This document shows, piece by piece, positions 32,447 to 42,906 of a DNA stretch of 64,000 nucleotides (positions within the stretch are counted from its first letter, which is position 1; each line of letters starts with the position of its first letter). This stretch comes from Epithemia pelagica. Lineage: Eukaryota > Bacillariophyta > Bacillariophyceae > Surirellales > Surirellaceae. A program made the position numbers and the translations under genes. Below the pieces are notes generated by a model that worked only from the letters and a program-made list of their open reading frames with translations, was not told the origin of the DNA and did not search any database. The stretch is from contig OX337230.1 in NCBI GenBank assembly GCA_946965045.2, forward strand, positions 3,162,001 to 3,226,000, read 5' to 3'.

Positions 32447-35394
32447 TAGGGTCTTCAAGTTTCTTAGCCGAAGTTTCTCCGCCTAAATTTAGGGGCCTAA
32501 GTTTTCGTAACTTACAAGACTCAACGCCATGTCCACCGAAGTTTAGGTAGGCCCTTTTGTTAACTAGGCATAGGTACCGTAGGTATCCAACCGTTGATGT
32601 TGGCAGTTGGCATGAGATCTTGACAGGCTGATATCTTTGGGATCTTTGCAAGAACAACAACAATGATGACACATAAACGATGAACAACAACAAACGATTC
32701 AGCAATCAAACAAACTCCGATCACATTTGTTGGAGACAGGAGCAGCAGAAGTTGCAATGGAGAACGAAAGTACTGCTGACGAGCAGCCGAATACTACTGT
32801 TGTGACGTTCCAAGATCTGTCACCGTTGACAGCTGAAACACAACGACGACAAGGACAAGACGAGGAACAGCAACAACAAGAAGGCACGACGACGGCCATG
32901 GTTTCGACGACGACAACGGAAGGCGACGAGGAGCAGGATGAACCATTCGAAGTGGCTACGGGACGAAGTGACACCAACGATGAAGACGATACTACGACCA
33001 ACGACTCAACGACGTTGTCGCAAAATAAGCGAAAGCCACCCAAAAAAGAAAGCCAACCAATACATCCGAGAGCAGTTTGAGATTTCCCCTGACCCGGATC
33101 GAGAAGGATACTTGAAGATTGTGTGCATCCATTGCCAGATGTACAAAAATTGGAAGACTTTCAATGCAAGTGTTGCATCTGATCACATCGTTCAGAAATG
33201 CAAGAACGCTCCTACTGAAATTCGCCAACTCTGTGATGGCCAAACTCAAGCTAGTAAGCGTGCCAAGACACAATTGGGTTTGATTGTTGGTGGTCCACTC
33301 AGCCAAGAGAGGGTGATAGCATCAGAGTCTTCAGGTGCATCAAGTTCTGTATCCTCGCTGTCGACAAGTTTACGAGACAAGGCCAGGTCCAAACCAGGAG
33401 ACAAAGCAGGTCGCAAGAAACACCAGCAGTCGTCCATACAGAGTTTGTTGAAACTACCCTCGCACGCTTCGAGCCCATGCAACGTCTGTTGGACCCGTTC
33501 GTCCAAGACGAACTCGTCACACGGTTTGGTAAGGGTATTATGAAGTTTGTGCCCCACCACCCAGACACAATCTACAAGCGCTACGTCATGGTGATTGACA
33601 AACAGTGTCAACTAGAGCTGAACACCATGATGCAAAAGATTCCAGGAGGCATGACCATTGCAGCTGATGGTGTCACCTGCAATGGTGCCAGCACCATTCT
33701 CTACACCATTGCGAAAGGAAGTGTTAGTTTATTTGCAAAGGCCTCTCGTCTTCGCAACCTTGCCCATGCAACAGAGGCTGAGACGCAAGACATGGTTGAT
33801 TTCATGGTGAAGACGCGACGTGACTACAATTCTCCCTTGTGCTGTGTTGCAACAGACAACGCTGCCACGAAAGTTGTGAAAGAGGCATGTGAAATCTACA
33901 AGTCCAACAACCCCAAAGAGCCCAACATACTGAGCAATCGTGACTGTGCTCATTGTATTGACCTGTTGGCAAAGGATGTGGCCAAGGTCCCATGTATTGA
34001 TTCACTCCTGTCAGACATTGCCATGCTGATGGAGTTTTCAACCACAGACAATGTAGATGGGATTCGACATGAGCTAGTCCGAACTGGCGATCTACCAGCA
34101 ACCTGTGGCAATGTCTCCAACTACTCTGAGACAAGGTTCAACAAGGTTGGTATGACCTTGGAGTCGGTTCTGAACCAAAAGCCTTTTTATGAATGGTGCA
34201 ACGGGCACCATCCCATGTTTGAGCGATACTACAACTCGCGAACACAGAGGCGTAAGGAAAAGATTGATGCAACCCTTCGACTAGTTACACGTGATCTATG
34301 GGCTAAGGTGGAAGTTGTTGCCAAGATTTATGCTGTGATTGAACATGCAACAAAGCTTGTGTCGGACGATGACTTTCCAATCTCCGCGTACTACCCCGTG
34401 ATTGTTGCCATGCGCAACGAGTTGAATGGTGTATTGGGTTCAGGAACAGCAAGTGGCAGCAGATCCATTGATGCAATCTTCAATCTCCGTGGGGCACGGA
34501 ACTCCATTGTTGAGTTCTGCGACAATCGGTTCAACTATGATGGATCGGAACCACCTGGACGGAAAGTTGGTCTCTTAGACAAGTACCAAATCTGGGCTTT
34601 TCTCGTGGATCCCTTCAGGTCCAGAATCCCCAAGCGACCTATCATTCACCCATCAATTGCTCGTTGCATGCAGGATGCAATTGAGTTCTTTGTGATTCCT
34701 TCACAGGAACCACCTCCACCCCCACCACCGAATGCTGGACCTGTCGAGCCACCCAATAAGCGTCCCACTGTGTGGGGTAGGGTCGAAGCTCCGGACACAA
34801 GGGACATCAGGTTGATTGTGGATCAGGAGTTCAGGTCCTATCTTGGTCACACAGGGAAGTGGATTGATCTCTTCCCCACAGAGAGCCCACGTCCACCTTC
34901 TGATTGATTCCAGGAAGAGCGCGAACTCACGATCCAAATGGTGAGTCAGTGGGTGAGTACCACAGGTGGCCACCAAGGGAGGCTGGAGTTTTTTAGCATT
35001 GCTCCTCCAAGTAAGTTGTACGATCTTGTGATTGAACCACTTCTTTTGGTTCGTTCGACTGGCTCTATCTCTGTCGAGCGAGTTGCCAAGCCACTCAAAA
35101 ACAACGTTTGGAGTAAGTTGCGCAGTAATCTTGGGCAAGACAAGGCGGAAGTCTGTCTGCGAGCTGGGCTGAACTTACGGTATTTAATGAAGGTAAGGTC
35201 CACTGTCCGTAAAGCAACGAATGAACAAGTTGTGGATCATTGTGATGATGACTTGTTTGGTTCGATTTCTATGTATTGAAAAATGAGACTCCATAGCCGT
35301 ATTCCATAGCCACCTAAACTACAAAACCTAAACTTAGCCTAAATTTCATAGCAAGTTAAGCAAAAATTTCATTTACCTAAGTTTGAAGACCCTA
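32447..35394 (+). mobile_element. hAT transposon, 2948 bp, perfect 8-bp target duplication
   Basis: Both ends start TAGGGTCTTCAA when read inward, followed by imperfect subterminal repeats rich in CCTAAATTTAGG-like words. The flanks are CTCAACAG at 32439-32446 and CTCAACAG at 35395-35402, an exact 8-bp target duplication, which is the hAT hallmark. The element lies five bases beyond the TTA duplication of the neighbouring MITE and 72 bp from the stop codon of the gene at 35467-38277, so it may sit in that gene's 3' UTR. Confidence 0.92.
32757..35279 (+). pseudogene. hAT transposase, interrupted
   Basis: From ATG 32757 a low-complexity leader leads to a BED-type zinc finger (IVCIHCQMYKNWKTF, with the His/Cys pair in DHIVQKC) in another frame, then the RNase H-like catalytic core with DGVTCNG and ATDNAATKVV at 33500-34600, and finally the hAT dimerisation region with SVERVAKPL near 35080. 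The frame changes near 33042-33050, at a run of A, and again near 33440-33480; a TGA at 34905-34907 then separates core from C-terminus in the same frame. No good introns explain the breaks. The copy appears inactive despite fresh-looking ends, or it carries assembly indels. Confidence 0.75.
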
Positions 35395-35466
35395 CTCAAC
35401 AGACCACACATTATTGGTTTAAGGTTACGTATCTCTACCCAGAGAGATTGGATATGCAACGTCTTC

Positions 35467-38277
35467 TCAGCTCAATTCAGAGCACAGTTCTGACTCTGAC
35501 GAATAGCCCGAGGACGCGGATGAATAGCTTGTTTGACTTCTCAAGTCAAATACGACGGGCTCTCTGTCTTCTCCTGGGCAATGGATATCAATCATTTCAT
35601 TGGATTCACTATTTTCTACTTCCTGTTTCGCCAGCTTCAGCGGTTTGCCCGAACGTCGCATGCGCCGGCATGAACTCTTCTTTTCAAACTCAATGTGAGT
35701 GAAGGGAGCCCCAATTTGACCACCCGCAGTATTCCCATTGTTCTCGGTACTATCTTGATCGTTGGGTGGTGATGCTCCTTCTTGCGGTTCGAGAACAATC
35801 GGAGTGGCGTCATGACGTTTCTTTCGAAGCATCATGTCTCTTTCGTCGGAAAGCAAAGGAAAAGGCGCCTGTAAGGAAGCCGCATCAAAACTGACAACAT
35901 CATCTTCGTCAACTTCAAAACCATCGTCTTGATTTTCATTCACAGGGATTCCCGCTCCACGCTGGCCCTTCTTTTGATTCGCAATGGGTCCGCATGGCAC
36001 CCAGGTTGCCCATGAATTGCCATGTTCTGGTTTCTTCTTGTCATCAGCTTGCCCTGAACCATTGGATTTTGGCGTTCGAAAGACTTCAATATTGGGATGA
36101 TGGTCGTCTTCTTCCGGTGGATTCTGCGTCGTGGCTGATGGGCTATCATCTGGATACGATACTTGAGGTTCCAGCTTGATCCTTACGCTTTTTGGCTTTT
36201 TGAATTTCCACATGAACGACAAGGGTGCTTCACCCTCATTGCCCTCTCCAGTGTTATTGTGCGAGGCAAACGGTGAGCACCGTACCGTACTCAGCCACTT
36301 GTTCAGCGCTTCGGTGGAAGATTTATTTTTTGCATAACTGGACGCTGAACTCTTGAGGATGGATGCAAGAGGCTTGCCGCTGTAATGGGTGCTACTGTTC
36401 GATGTCTCAATGGACATAGCATTGCTCGCGGCTCTTGTCACCGGTGTAGGGCTTTTCGTGTGTTGCCGAAGAAGTTGCTGCTCCAATAGCAATGGAGTAT
36501 GGTCTTGACCACCGCCTTGTTGGTGGACATCGGCCAGCAGAGCGGCCAGGCTTCGTGTGGAACTCGAGGCAGCAGAGGAACCGGCATCACCAATATTCCA
36601 TGCAGCTTCAGGGGAAAAGTCATTCGGCAAATCATGGGGAAAGCAAGGATCTTCTGGGTTGGTGACGAATGCCGAACCTTCATCTGAAACAGAAGATCCA
36701 GCGGATGGCACTGTGTGCGGCCCTGAAGATGTATCGGCAGAAGTTCCCGAAGAGGAGTGGGTGGTGGAGCTGCAGCTGTCTTCTTCGCGTCCAAACAATA
36801 TATAAGGCTTTGATGAAGCAACCGACGGTGCCTTTTCGATTGATGAATCGCTGTTTTTCTTGAGGGTGTCATGGTCCCGATCATCCTCAGGATCATTTTC
36901 CACTCCATGCTTTTCCTTCATGACCTTGTACAAGAGTGTTGACCAGATATCCGATGATTTCGAAGACGATTTATTGTGCCGATTGCGACGTCCTCTGTGG
37001 TGTTGATGAACAGAGCTCGAACGTGTCTGATTAATATATTGCGTCAATGGTTCTTCCTCCGAAGGTGCGAGTAGATCTTCCTTTGAGTTTGAAGCCTTTA
37101 AAGTGACCTGGGTTGAGACGGTTGAGACGCTAGCTTTGCGTGTGAGCTCCAAGTCGGGACGTGGTGATGACAAGATTGCGTCTCCACCAACAGGTGCCGT
37201 GTTGGTCCGCATGGCTAGTTCGAATTTGGGAGGAGTCCTGGCCGGGCTTGAAGCGACTCGGCGTTGCCGTTGAGGTGAAGAAGAGAACGATCGTTGCCTT
37301 GGAGATTCAGCAATAATCTTTATTGAATAAACATTTTCAGGTGTCTCAGCGTGGGATACGCTGTTTCTCCTCATCGCGACTCTACCCTTGCTGTGTTTTT
37401 CCCTACTACGACTTCTCCATCGCCTTTGTGGAGCTTCCTCCACGCTATCATCGCTTTCCTGGATGGTCACTTCTGCCTCGACAGCATCATCAAAGGCAGT
37501 AGTAGTGGCGACAGCTGGGGTTTCAGTGGCACTTGCCGATGTGTCCAGGGTGGACGTGGTTCTTCGACGCATGCTGCCGTTCCGCCACTTTCTCGGTGAG
37601 AGTGATCGACGCAATCCTGGTTTCGTGCGCGTCTTGTAAGGCGAAACACCATCGTCCCCCTCTTCCTGCAAATTGGCTGATGCCGACAAAGTCGATTCGG
37701 TTGTGGTACTGCTCACGCCGTCGGTTTTGCCCGAGCGTTGCTGTCGCTTAAAACCTTTTCCCCCGAAACTGCGTGATCTGTTCTCATCCTTGTTATGTTT
37801 TGGAACCCCATCTTCAGCTTCTGAATGATCTTCTTGGCCTTCCTTCAAGAACTGCAATGCCGGCATCAAGCTGAAGGCATTCATACTCTTCCCAGCGCTG
37901 CTTCTCGACGATACTGCAGAAGAAACTGTGTTGTAAAACTCCTCTTCATCAGGGTCATGCTCTTTGGATATTATCACTTCTGTGCGGAAGGATTCCTCAA
38001 TTATGTTGTTGCTGTAAAAGTTCACCTCGGACTCCTCCTGGTCCTGATCTACCGGTAGCTCGTTCCATGCCGTATTTCTTCGCTTTTTTCGAAAGAGCCT
38101 CTTCCTCCAACTCGATCGACCCGAAGTGTTTCCATTCATCGTAGGATCTGTGTGTGCGATCATGGCATTTGTCATGATCTCATGGACATGCACTCCCTCT
38201 TGAGTTTGTGTGCGTCCACGAATTACAAGTCGGTGGCACTGCCCAAAAAATCTCTTAAAAAATGAGGACTTGCTCAT
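35467..38277 (-). CDS. Long disordered protein, cluster member 3
   Basis: ATG 38277, 936 residues, single exon. The N-terminus is basic and aromatic (MSKSSFFKRFFGQCHRLVI), possibly amphipathic and membrane-binding; then follow two basic clusters (WRKRLFRKKRR) and a long Ser-rich body. Collinear short motifs shared with cluster member 2 are TLKASNSKE (about 37.1 kb), IWSTLLYKV (about 36.94 kb), TRSLAALLA (about 36.55 kb) and LNKWLSTV (about 36.3 kb). The C-terminus ends in an acidic Ser-rich tail after a basic CRRMRRSGKPLKLAK stretch. The role is unknown. A hAT element is inserted just beyond the stop codon. Confidence 0.78.
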   Translation of the reverse strand: MSKSSFFKRFFGQCHRLVIRGRTQTQEGVHVHEIMTNAMIAHTDPTMNGNTSGRSSWRKRLFRKKRRNTAWNELPVDQDQEESEVNFYSNNIIEESFRTEVIISKEHDPDEEEFYNTVSSAVSSRSSAGKSMNAFSLMPALQFLKEGQEDHSEAEDGVPKHNKDENRSRSFGGKGFKRQQRSGKTDGVSSTTTESTLSASANLQEEGDDGVSPYKTRTKPGLRRSLSPRKWRNGSMRRRTTSTLDTSASATETPAVATTTAFDDAVEAEVTIQESDDSVEEAPQRRWRSRSREKHSKGRVAMRRNSVSHAETPENVYSIKIIAESPRQRSFSSSPQRQRRVASSPARTPPKFELAMRTNTAPVGGDAILSSPRPDLELTRKASVSTVSTQVTLKASNSKEDLLAPSEEEPLTQYINQTRSSSVHQHHRGRRNRHNKSSSKSSDIWSTLLYKVMKEKHGVENDPEDDRDHDTLKKNSDSSIEKAPSVASSKPYILFGREEDSCSSTTHSSSGTSADTSSGPHTVPSAGSSVSDEGSAFVTNPEDPCFPHDLPNDFSPEAAWNIGDAGSSAASSSTRSLAALLADVHQQGGGQDHTPLLLEQQLLRQHTKSPTPVTRAASNAMSIETSNSSTHYSGKPLASILKSSASSYAKNKSSTEALNKWLSTVRCSPFASHNNTGEGNEGEAPLSFMWKFKKPKSVRIKLEPQVSYPDDSPSATTQNPPEEDDHHPNIEVFRTPKSNGSGQADDKKKPEHGNSWATWVPCGPIANQKKGQRGAGIPVNENQDDGFEVDEDDVVSFDAASLQAPFPLLSDERDMMLRKKRHDATPIVLEPQEGASPPNDQDSTENNGNTAGGQIGAPFTHIEFEKKSSCRRMRRSGKPLKLAKQEVENSESNEMIDIHCPGEDREPVVFDLRSQTSYSSASSGYSSESELCSELS

Positions 38278-39419
38278 GTGCTATAGCAATACACAGTGGC
38301 GGTTGCTTCAAACGACTGCGATAAAATTTGCTACTATCAGGAAGCACGCTCCCCAATCCCGAAGTCTTTGCCTTGATTTTTTGGTTTGTACTGTACGAAA
38401 GAGGCCGCGAGCACGAGTCCCTTGCCATTTCGGAAATCCGGGGCATATGTAAAATGTCACGGTAAGCAGAACTTATAAGCGACTTTTCTCTACACACAAT
38501 GTCGAATCGGCGGGAAAGGGTCGTTTCATATGCATCCCTTCACAAGGCTTAAATATTACAATAGCCTTCTTGCACAGCCAGGAAGTATTCGCGAGCAGAT
38601 CAGCTTTGAAATCTTATCTTTCCTTCCATTTAATTTACATCTCTCGTCAAACACAATTTTAGGTCAAAGGCGACCGATTTTGTTGGAAAGACGCTTGAGT
38701 TGTAGTTTAGCCTTCGCATGGAAAATTCTCTATCGCTAGGGAGCGAAGTCGACTCGACGTGCTGTAGTCAAGTTGTACAACAGAATTCATGTCCATAAGG
38801 AATTTTCCGATCATTGCCCTTCTGAAATTTTCTCTTTCCGGCGTAGCGCCGGGCGAGGAGACTTGTTTTTCTGGACATGGCCTTCGGTTCAGACGTCTAC
38901 TCCTACCGACACCAAAATGTCATCCATATGATCTGGATAGGTCTCTCGGAGGTCTACAAGACACCTCTTCAGAAATATTAGAGATTCGGAAACGTTTTCA
39001 TTGTTGTTCCTCATGCACAACGGTTTTCGTTGTCTATTTTGTGAGACAAGCCGATAACGGATCTATAGACAATAGTTCGTGGATGATAGATTCATGACCA
39101 CGGCCTTTCCTCACTCCTCACACAAAGTAGGTTCGAGAAACGAGTCAAGTCGAGACTATGTTCATGGGAGTACTACGAATCGGTCCGTTCAATGCAAGTA
39201 AAATCATACAGTTTTAAGCAGTATTCGTTAGCGGTTCACAGATAGGTGATAAATTACAATACGTAGACGTTTCGGAAAGGGATGAAAGACACGTCGTGAG
39301 TCTATCCGTCCATGGTGATAATGGCCAAAACTCTTGGCTGCATCTTGAGATCAATCACACACAAGACGACAACTGTTTGGTTGCCCTGGTATCGCTAGCC
39401 TCCTGTCCAATGTGCATCG
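38278..39419. other. Intergenic region between cluster members 3 and 4
   Basis: About 1.1 kb with only short open frames of no recognisable content. It should hold the promoter of member 3 and the 3' UTR of member 4. No repeat seen. Confidence 0.4.
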
Positions 39420-41402
39420 TTAGGTACGATCGGGATAGTCCAAAAATGCCGGATCGGTGCCACCAGCACCTCCATTGGTACAGGCACTGCCCGATAGGAC
39501 ACTGGCCCAGCACAATTGCGATTTCCTCGATTTTGTTTGCGGCACTTGAACCAAGGAATTTTCGTCCGTGGATTTGGACAGTTCCGATTGACGCTTTTCC
39601 AGAGTGACATTGTGATCCAAGAGTTGGATGTATTCCAAACTGGGTCGTCGGGTTTGATACGGGGATCTTGTCTTTTTGCTACCCGCCTTGTCCTTGTCGA
39701 CTGTCAAGTCCAGGCCCTTGTCTTCTTCTTGTTTAACGCACATGGCACTGACGCAATTGAGTGACTTGGTGTTGGAGGATGATGGTTCTTGAATGACTGG
39801 TTTGGAGGGCGAAGCAGGTACTTGTGTGTTTGACACGTTTCGAGTCGGCGGTACGGCCGGTGGTTCGTTTTCGAGATCTTGACTTTCCACCTTGTCAAGA
39901 TATGATTCTTTCGTTTCTTGGTCCGTGTCTGCCAAGAGCCCAATGTTATGATTGCGAACGGCCAGGGGTTTCATGGACACTGGCTTGGTCGTCGGAGCTT
40001 CCTGTTTGGCGGCTCTTGCTGTTTCTTTCTGGTTGGGACAATTTCCTTCTGCTTGTTCTTCTTGTTGCCGATTCCAAAAGCCCACTGATTCCAAAACTCG
40101 TTCGTCGTGTTCCTCATCGTCATCATCATCATCCTCTGGTTCACTTTCGGCCTTGTCAAATAAGGAGACCATTTTGGAGGCCTTGAGGGCGGCACGCCGT
40201 ACCCGTACTCGTTTGGCTTGTTCCAGTGCGGACGAAAAGGCTGCTCCCAGGTCCATGGCATGGACTGTTTTGTGTTGGTTGTTGTTGCTGTGGCCGGGAA
40301 GAGATTGGTAGGGGGACCGAGGACTCTTGGCAGCCGCAGCAGTACGGACTGGCTTGTTCTTGAGGTGGTTCTTGCTGTTGTTCTTGTTGTTGCTGTTTTT
40401 GAAAAAGGAAAAGGTTCTCAACAGTGGTTTGACATTGCGTGGAGTTGCGACGGGTTCTTCTTCATGTTCTTGTTCTTCTTCGTACGACGGTCTTGTGTGT
40501 CGGAGCGAGTCGGCATCGGCCAACTCTCGTGATTCGGTATGTGTAATCACCAAGTCTTCTTCTTCGTCGTCGTCATGGTGGTGACTGCCGCGAGATGGAT
40601 GGCTGGAATACAAGTCTTCTTCTGGTCGACTGGGCGGATGAAACAAGTCATCTTCTTTTTCTTCTTCGTCATCGTCGTCGTCGTCCGTCTCGGTGGTTGG
40701 ATCCAACAAGAACGTGTCGGGAACGGCCCAGAATTGTTCCGGACTGGCCGTCACTACACGACAACCACCTTGAGAGGAGGATGATTTTGTCAAGGAACTG
40801 CTACTCCGTGTGGCCAATTGCAAAATGGTCAAGATTTGCACCGGCTGATTGTCCGGCCGGAGAAGGTCCGCATCGGGTCCTCCCACGGACGTAGCAAGAG
40901 GAGGAGTAGAGGCAGTTTGTTGTGGTTGTGGTTGGGACGACGGTGTTTGTGGTGGAGACTGTCTGGATTCATCCTGAGTCGAGTCGGCCGTAGTATCGAG
41001 TGAGGATGATACTTGTTCTGGCAGCAACAAGAGACCAGAACTGGAATAGCGTCGACACAAGAATGGACTGGGCGATGCCAGGTCACTACTGGTTCTGGTT
41101 TTGTTGTGTGTCTCGTCACTGCTCGTAGTGCGACTAGTCTTGGACCGTACTGGTTCGGTGCTACTACGAATGGGTTGAACCAAAGGGGATGTACTGTCTG
41201 TGGTGGTGGTGGTCTCGGTGGATCGATTCATTCGTCGAAAGCGTTGCTTCCAGCTACGACGTCGTGTGGTGACTGTGGTAGTGACTGTGGTGGCAGGCGC
41301 TTCCTCCAACACATGGACATTTTTGTTGTTGTTGTTGTTGTTGAGGGCTTTGTCCGATTCCAGTTTTTCGGTATAGGGACTTGTTCTTCGGGGCAAAATC
41401 AT
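39420..41402 (-). CDS. Long disordered protein, cluster member 4
   Basis: The open frame extends upstream to a GTG at 41675, but the first ATG is 41402, giving 660 residues starting MILPRRTSPYTEKLES. A poly-Asn run is encoded at about 41325-41345. Acidic runs (poly-Asp near 40670 and 40120) alternate with basic Ser/Thr-rich stretches. The most ordered-looking part is a helix near residues 400-440, AAFSSALEQAKRVRVRRAAL, followed by an acidic stretch. The last about 30 residues contain SQLCWASVLSGSACTNGG, an uncharged Cys-bearing tail. Function not recognised; the coding claim rests on length and on similarity of composition to its neighbours. Confidence 0.7.
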   Translation of the reverse strand: MILPRRTSPYTEKLESDKALNNNNNNKNVHVLEEAPATTVTTTVTTRRRSWKQRFRRMNRSTETTTTTDSTSPLVQPIRSSTEPVRSKTSRTTSSDETHNKTRTSSDLASPSPFLCRRYSSSGLLLLPEQVSSSLDTTADSTQDESRQSPPQTPSSQPQPQQTASTPPLATSVGGPDADLLRPDNQPVQILTILQLATRSSSSLTKSSSSQGGCRVVTASPEQFWAVPDTFLLDPTTETDDDDDDEEEKEDDLFHPPSRPEEDLYSSHPSRGSHHHDDDEEEDLVITHTESRELADADSLRHTRPSYEEEQEHEEEPVATPRNVKPLLRTFSFFKNSNNKNNSKNHLKNKPVRTAAAAKSPRSPYQSLPGHSNNNQHKTVHAMDLGAAFSSALEQAKRVRVRRAALKASKMVSLFDKAESEPEDDDDDDEEHDERVLESVGFWNRQQEEQAEGNCPNQKETARAAKQEAPTTKPVSMKPLAVRNHNIGLLADTDQETKESYLDKVESQDLENEPPAVPPTRNVSNTQVPASPSKPVIQEPSSSNTKSLNCVSAMCVKQEEDKGLDLTVDKDKAGSKKTRSPYQTRRPSLEYIQLLDHNVTLEKRQSELSKSTDENSLVQVPQTKSRKSQLCWASVLSGSACTNGGAGGTDPAFLDYPDRT

Positions 41403-42906
41403 GTTGTGTATGTGTGTGTGTGTGATTGCCGCAAGGAGGTGGCCCTTCTTCTTCTGGATCTGGAAGGAAGGAGATGTGTTCCAACCACGGATTGGTGCAG
41501 TTGTGGTTCGACACACAAACGATGTCTCCTGTTTTGAAATGGATGACTTGTTGTGTGTGTGTGTCCACAAAATCTGGTGAGCACTACCTATTACATACAA
41601 TAGTGCTGCGAGCCGAGTGGTTGTTGCGCGGGTTGATACAACATGTTGTAGAGTTGGCTTCTCTGCGTTGCGCACATAAAAATGTGGCGACGGATTGGAA
41701 GGCCTTCTGAAATGGCGCGTGCAATGGGTCGGCAGGCAACGGAATCCATTGGTTGGATGTGCTCTCTCAACGGAGGGTACTTAACAAGATTTTCGGTTGT
41801 CATTCCGACAGGCGTTTTGGGGACAAAGTCCTCTACACGAATGAATCCCCCCAAATGACACCGACCTCGGATGCTGATTGCTGATGGAAAAGCGGAAACA
41901 CAGCAGGCCGCACCCCGACACAAGCAGTCAAAGGAGAAGAACAGCTAGCCCCATACCCAGGATGACAACAAGGTCTCTACCTAGGTAGAGAGTTTACTAC
42001 AGCTTCCGCTCCTATTGGATTCCAACGGCAGCCTAGGTTTTGTAGAACGAGAGATTGTCTTGCAATCCAACCCGCCTTTGGGACATTTACAATTTACTCC
42101 TACATCCGTAATCCACGCTAGAGGTTACACCAAGTAGTACACTTTTGACAGAAAGAGCCTGGTCGAGTTTTTGTTTTGTGAGCAACCACAAAAACAAACA
42201 CCAAACAGAGTCTTCTTCTTGATTTTTCTCTCGTGTCCGTTCCTTTTCACCAAAGTATCTATCTTTTCTGTGTACCCCAGAATCGTGTCAGCCGACTGAT
42301 TCTCAAGGTAGGGTTCTGGCACTCTCCTCTACAAAGTTTCGTACCCATCGACATGAGGCGGGGGAGCCAATTTTTTGGCGATGGCTTTAGGCACGTGCAA
42401 CACAAAACGTTGTACTGCGGTAGTTTGGAGCTAGAGGGGAAGGCATGGAGGAATAGGCAAAGTCTAAGTACTATCATGTGGACGACGCCACACGCCACTC
42501 CTTAGGCTAATAAGGGAATATATCGCTTTGACAGATGGACCGTAGAGCCTTTTGTATATGAGGCATTGGTCATAAACTAATGGGCAAATGAAACCATGAC
42601 CTTGAATGGAATAGCTTGCGAATAAACAGCACCAACAATTGGAGCGTTCTACTCTACTAGTCACGCCTCGATCCTCAGTAGTATCATGATTGTCATCAAA
42701 CGATCAAGCCACACGTGTTCATCGAACAAAATCGATGGATCGTCTAGCCTGTGCATGTTCTTAAGTGTCACCTTCGATTCCTATGGAGAATCGCAACCAA
42801 AATGAGACGGCCAGTTCTGTGAACAGTCAGTCACAAGAGGAATAAGAACCGCCCTTCTCCCGACTTGGCGCAGGATGGACCGTCTTTCTCTCTGTGTTTG
42901 TTCCTT
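41403..42906. other. Intergenic region between cluster members 4 and 5
   Basis: About 1.5 kb. There are short GT dinucleotide tracts at about 41406-41424 and 41552-41567, and CCTAGGTAG-type words near 41980. The open frame upstream of ATG 41402 is an in-frame extension without a Met. No further gene seen. Confidence 0.4.
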
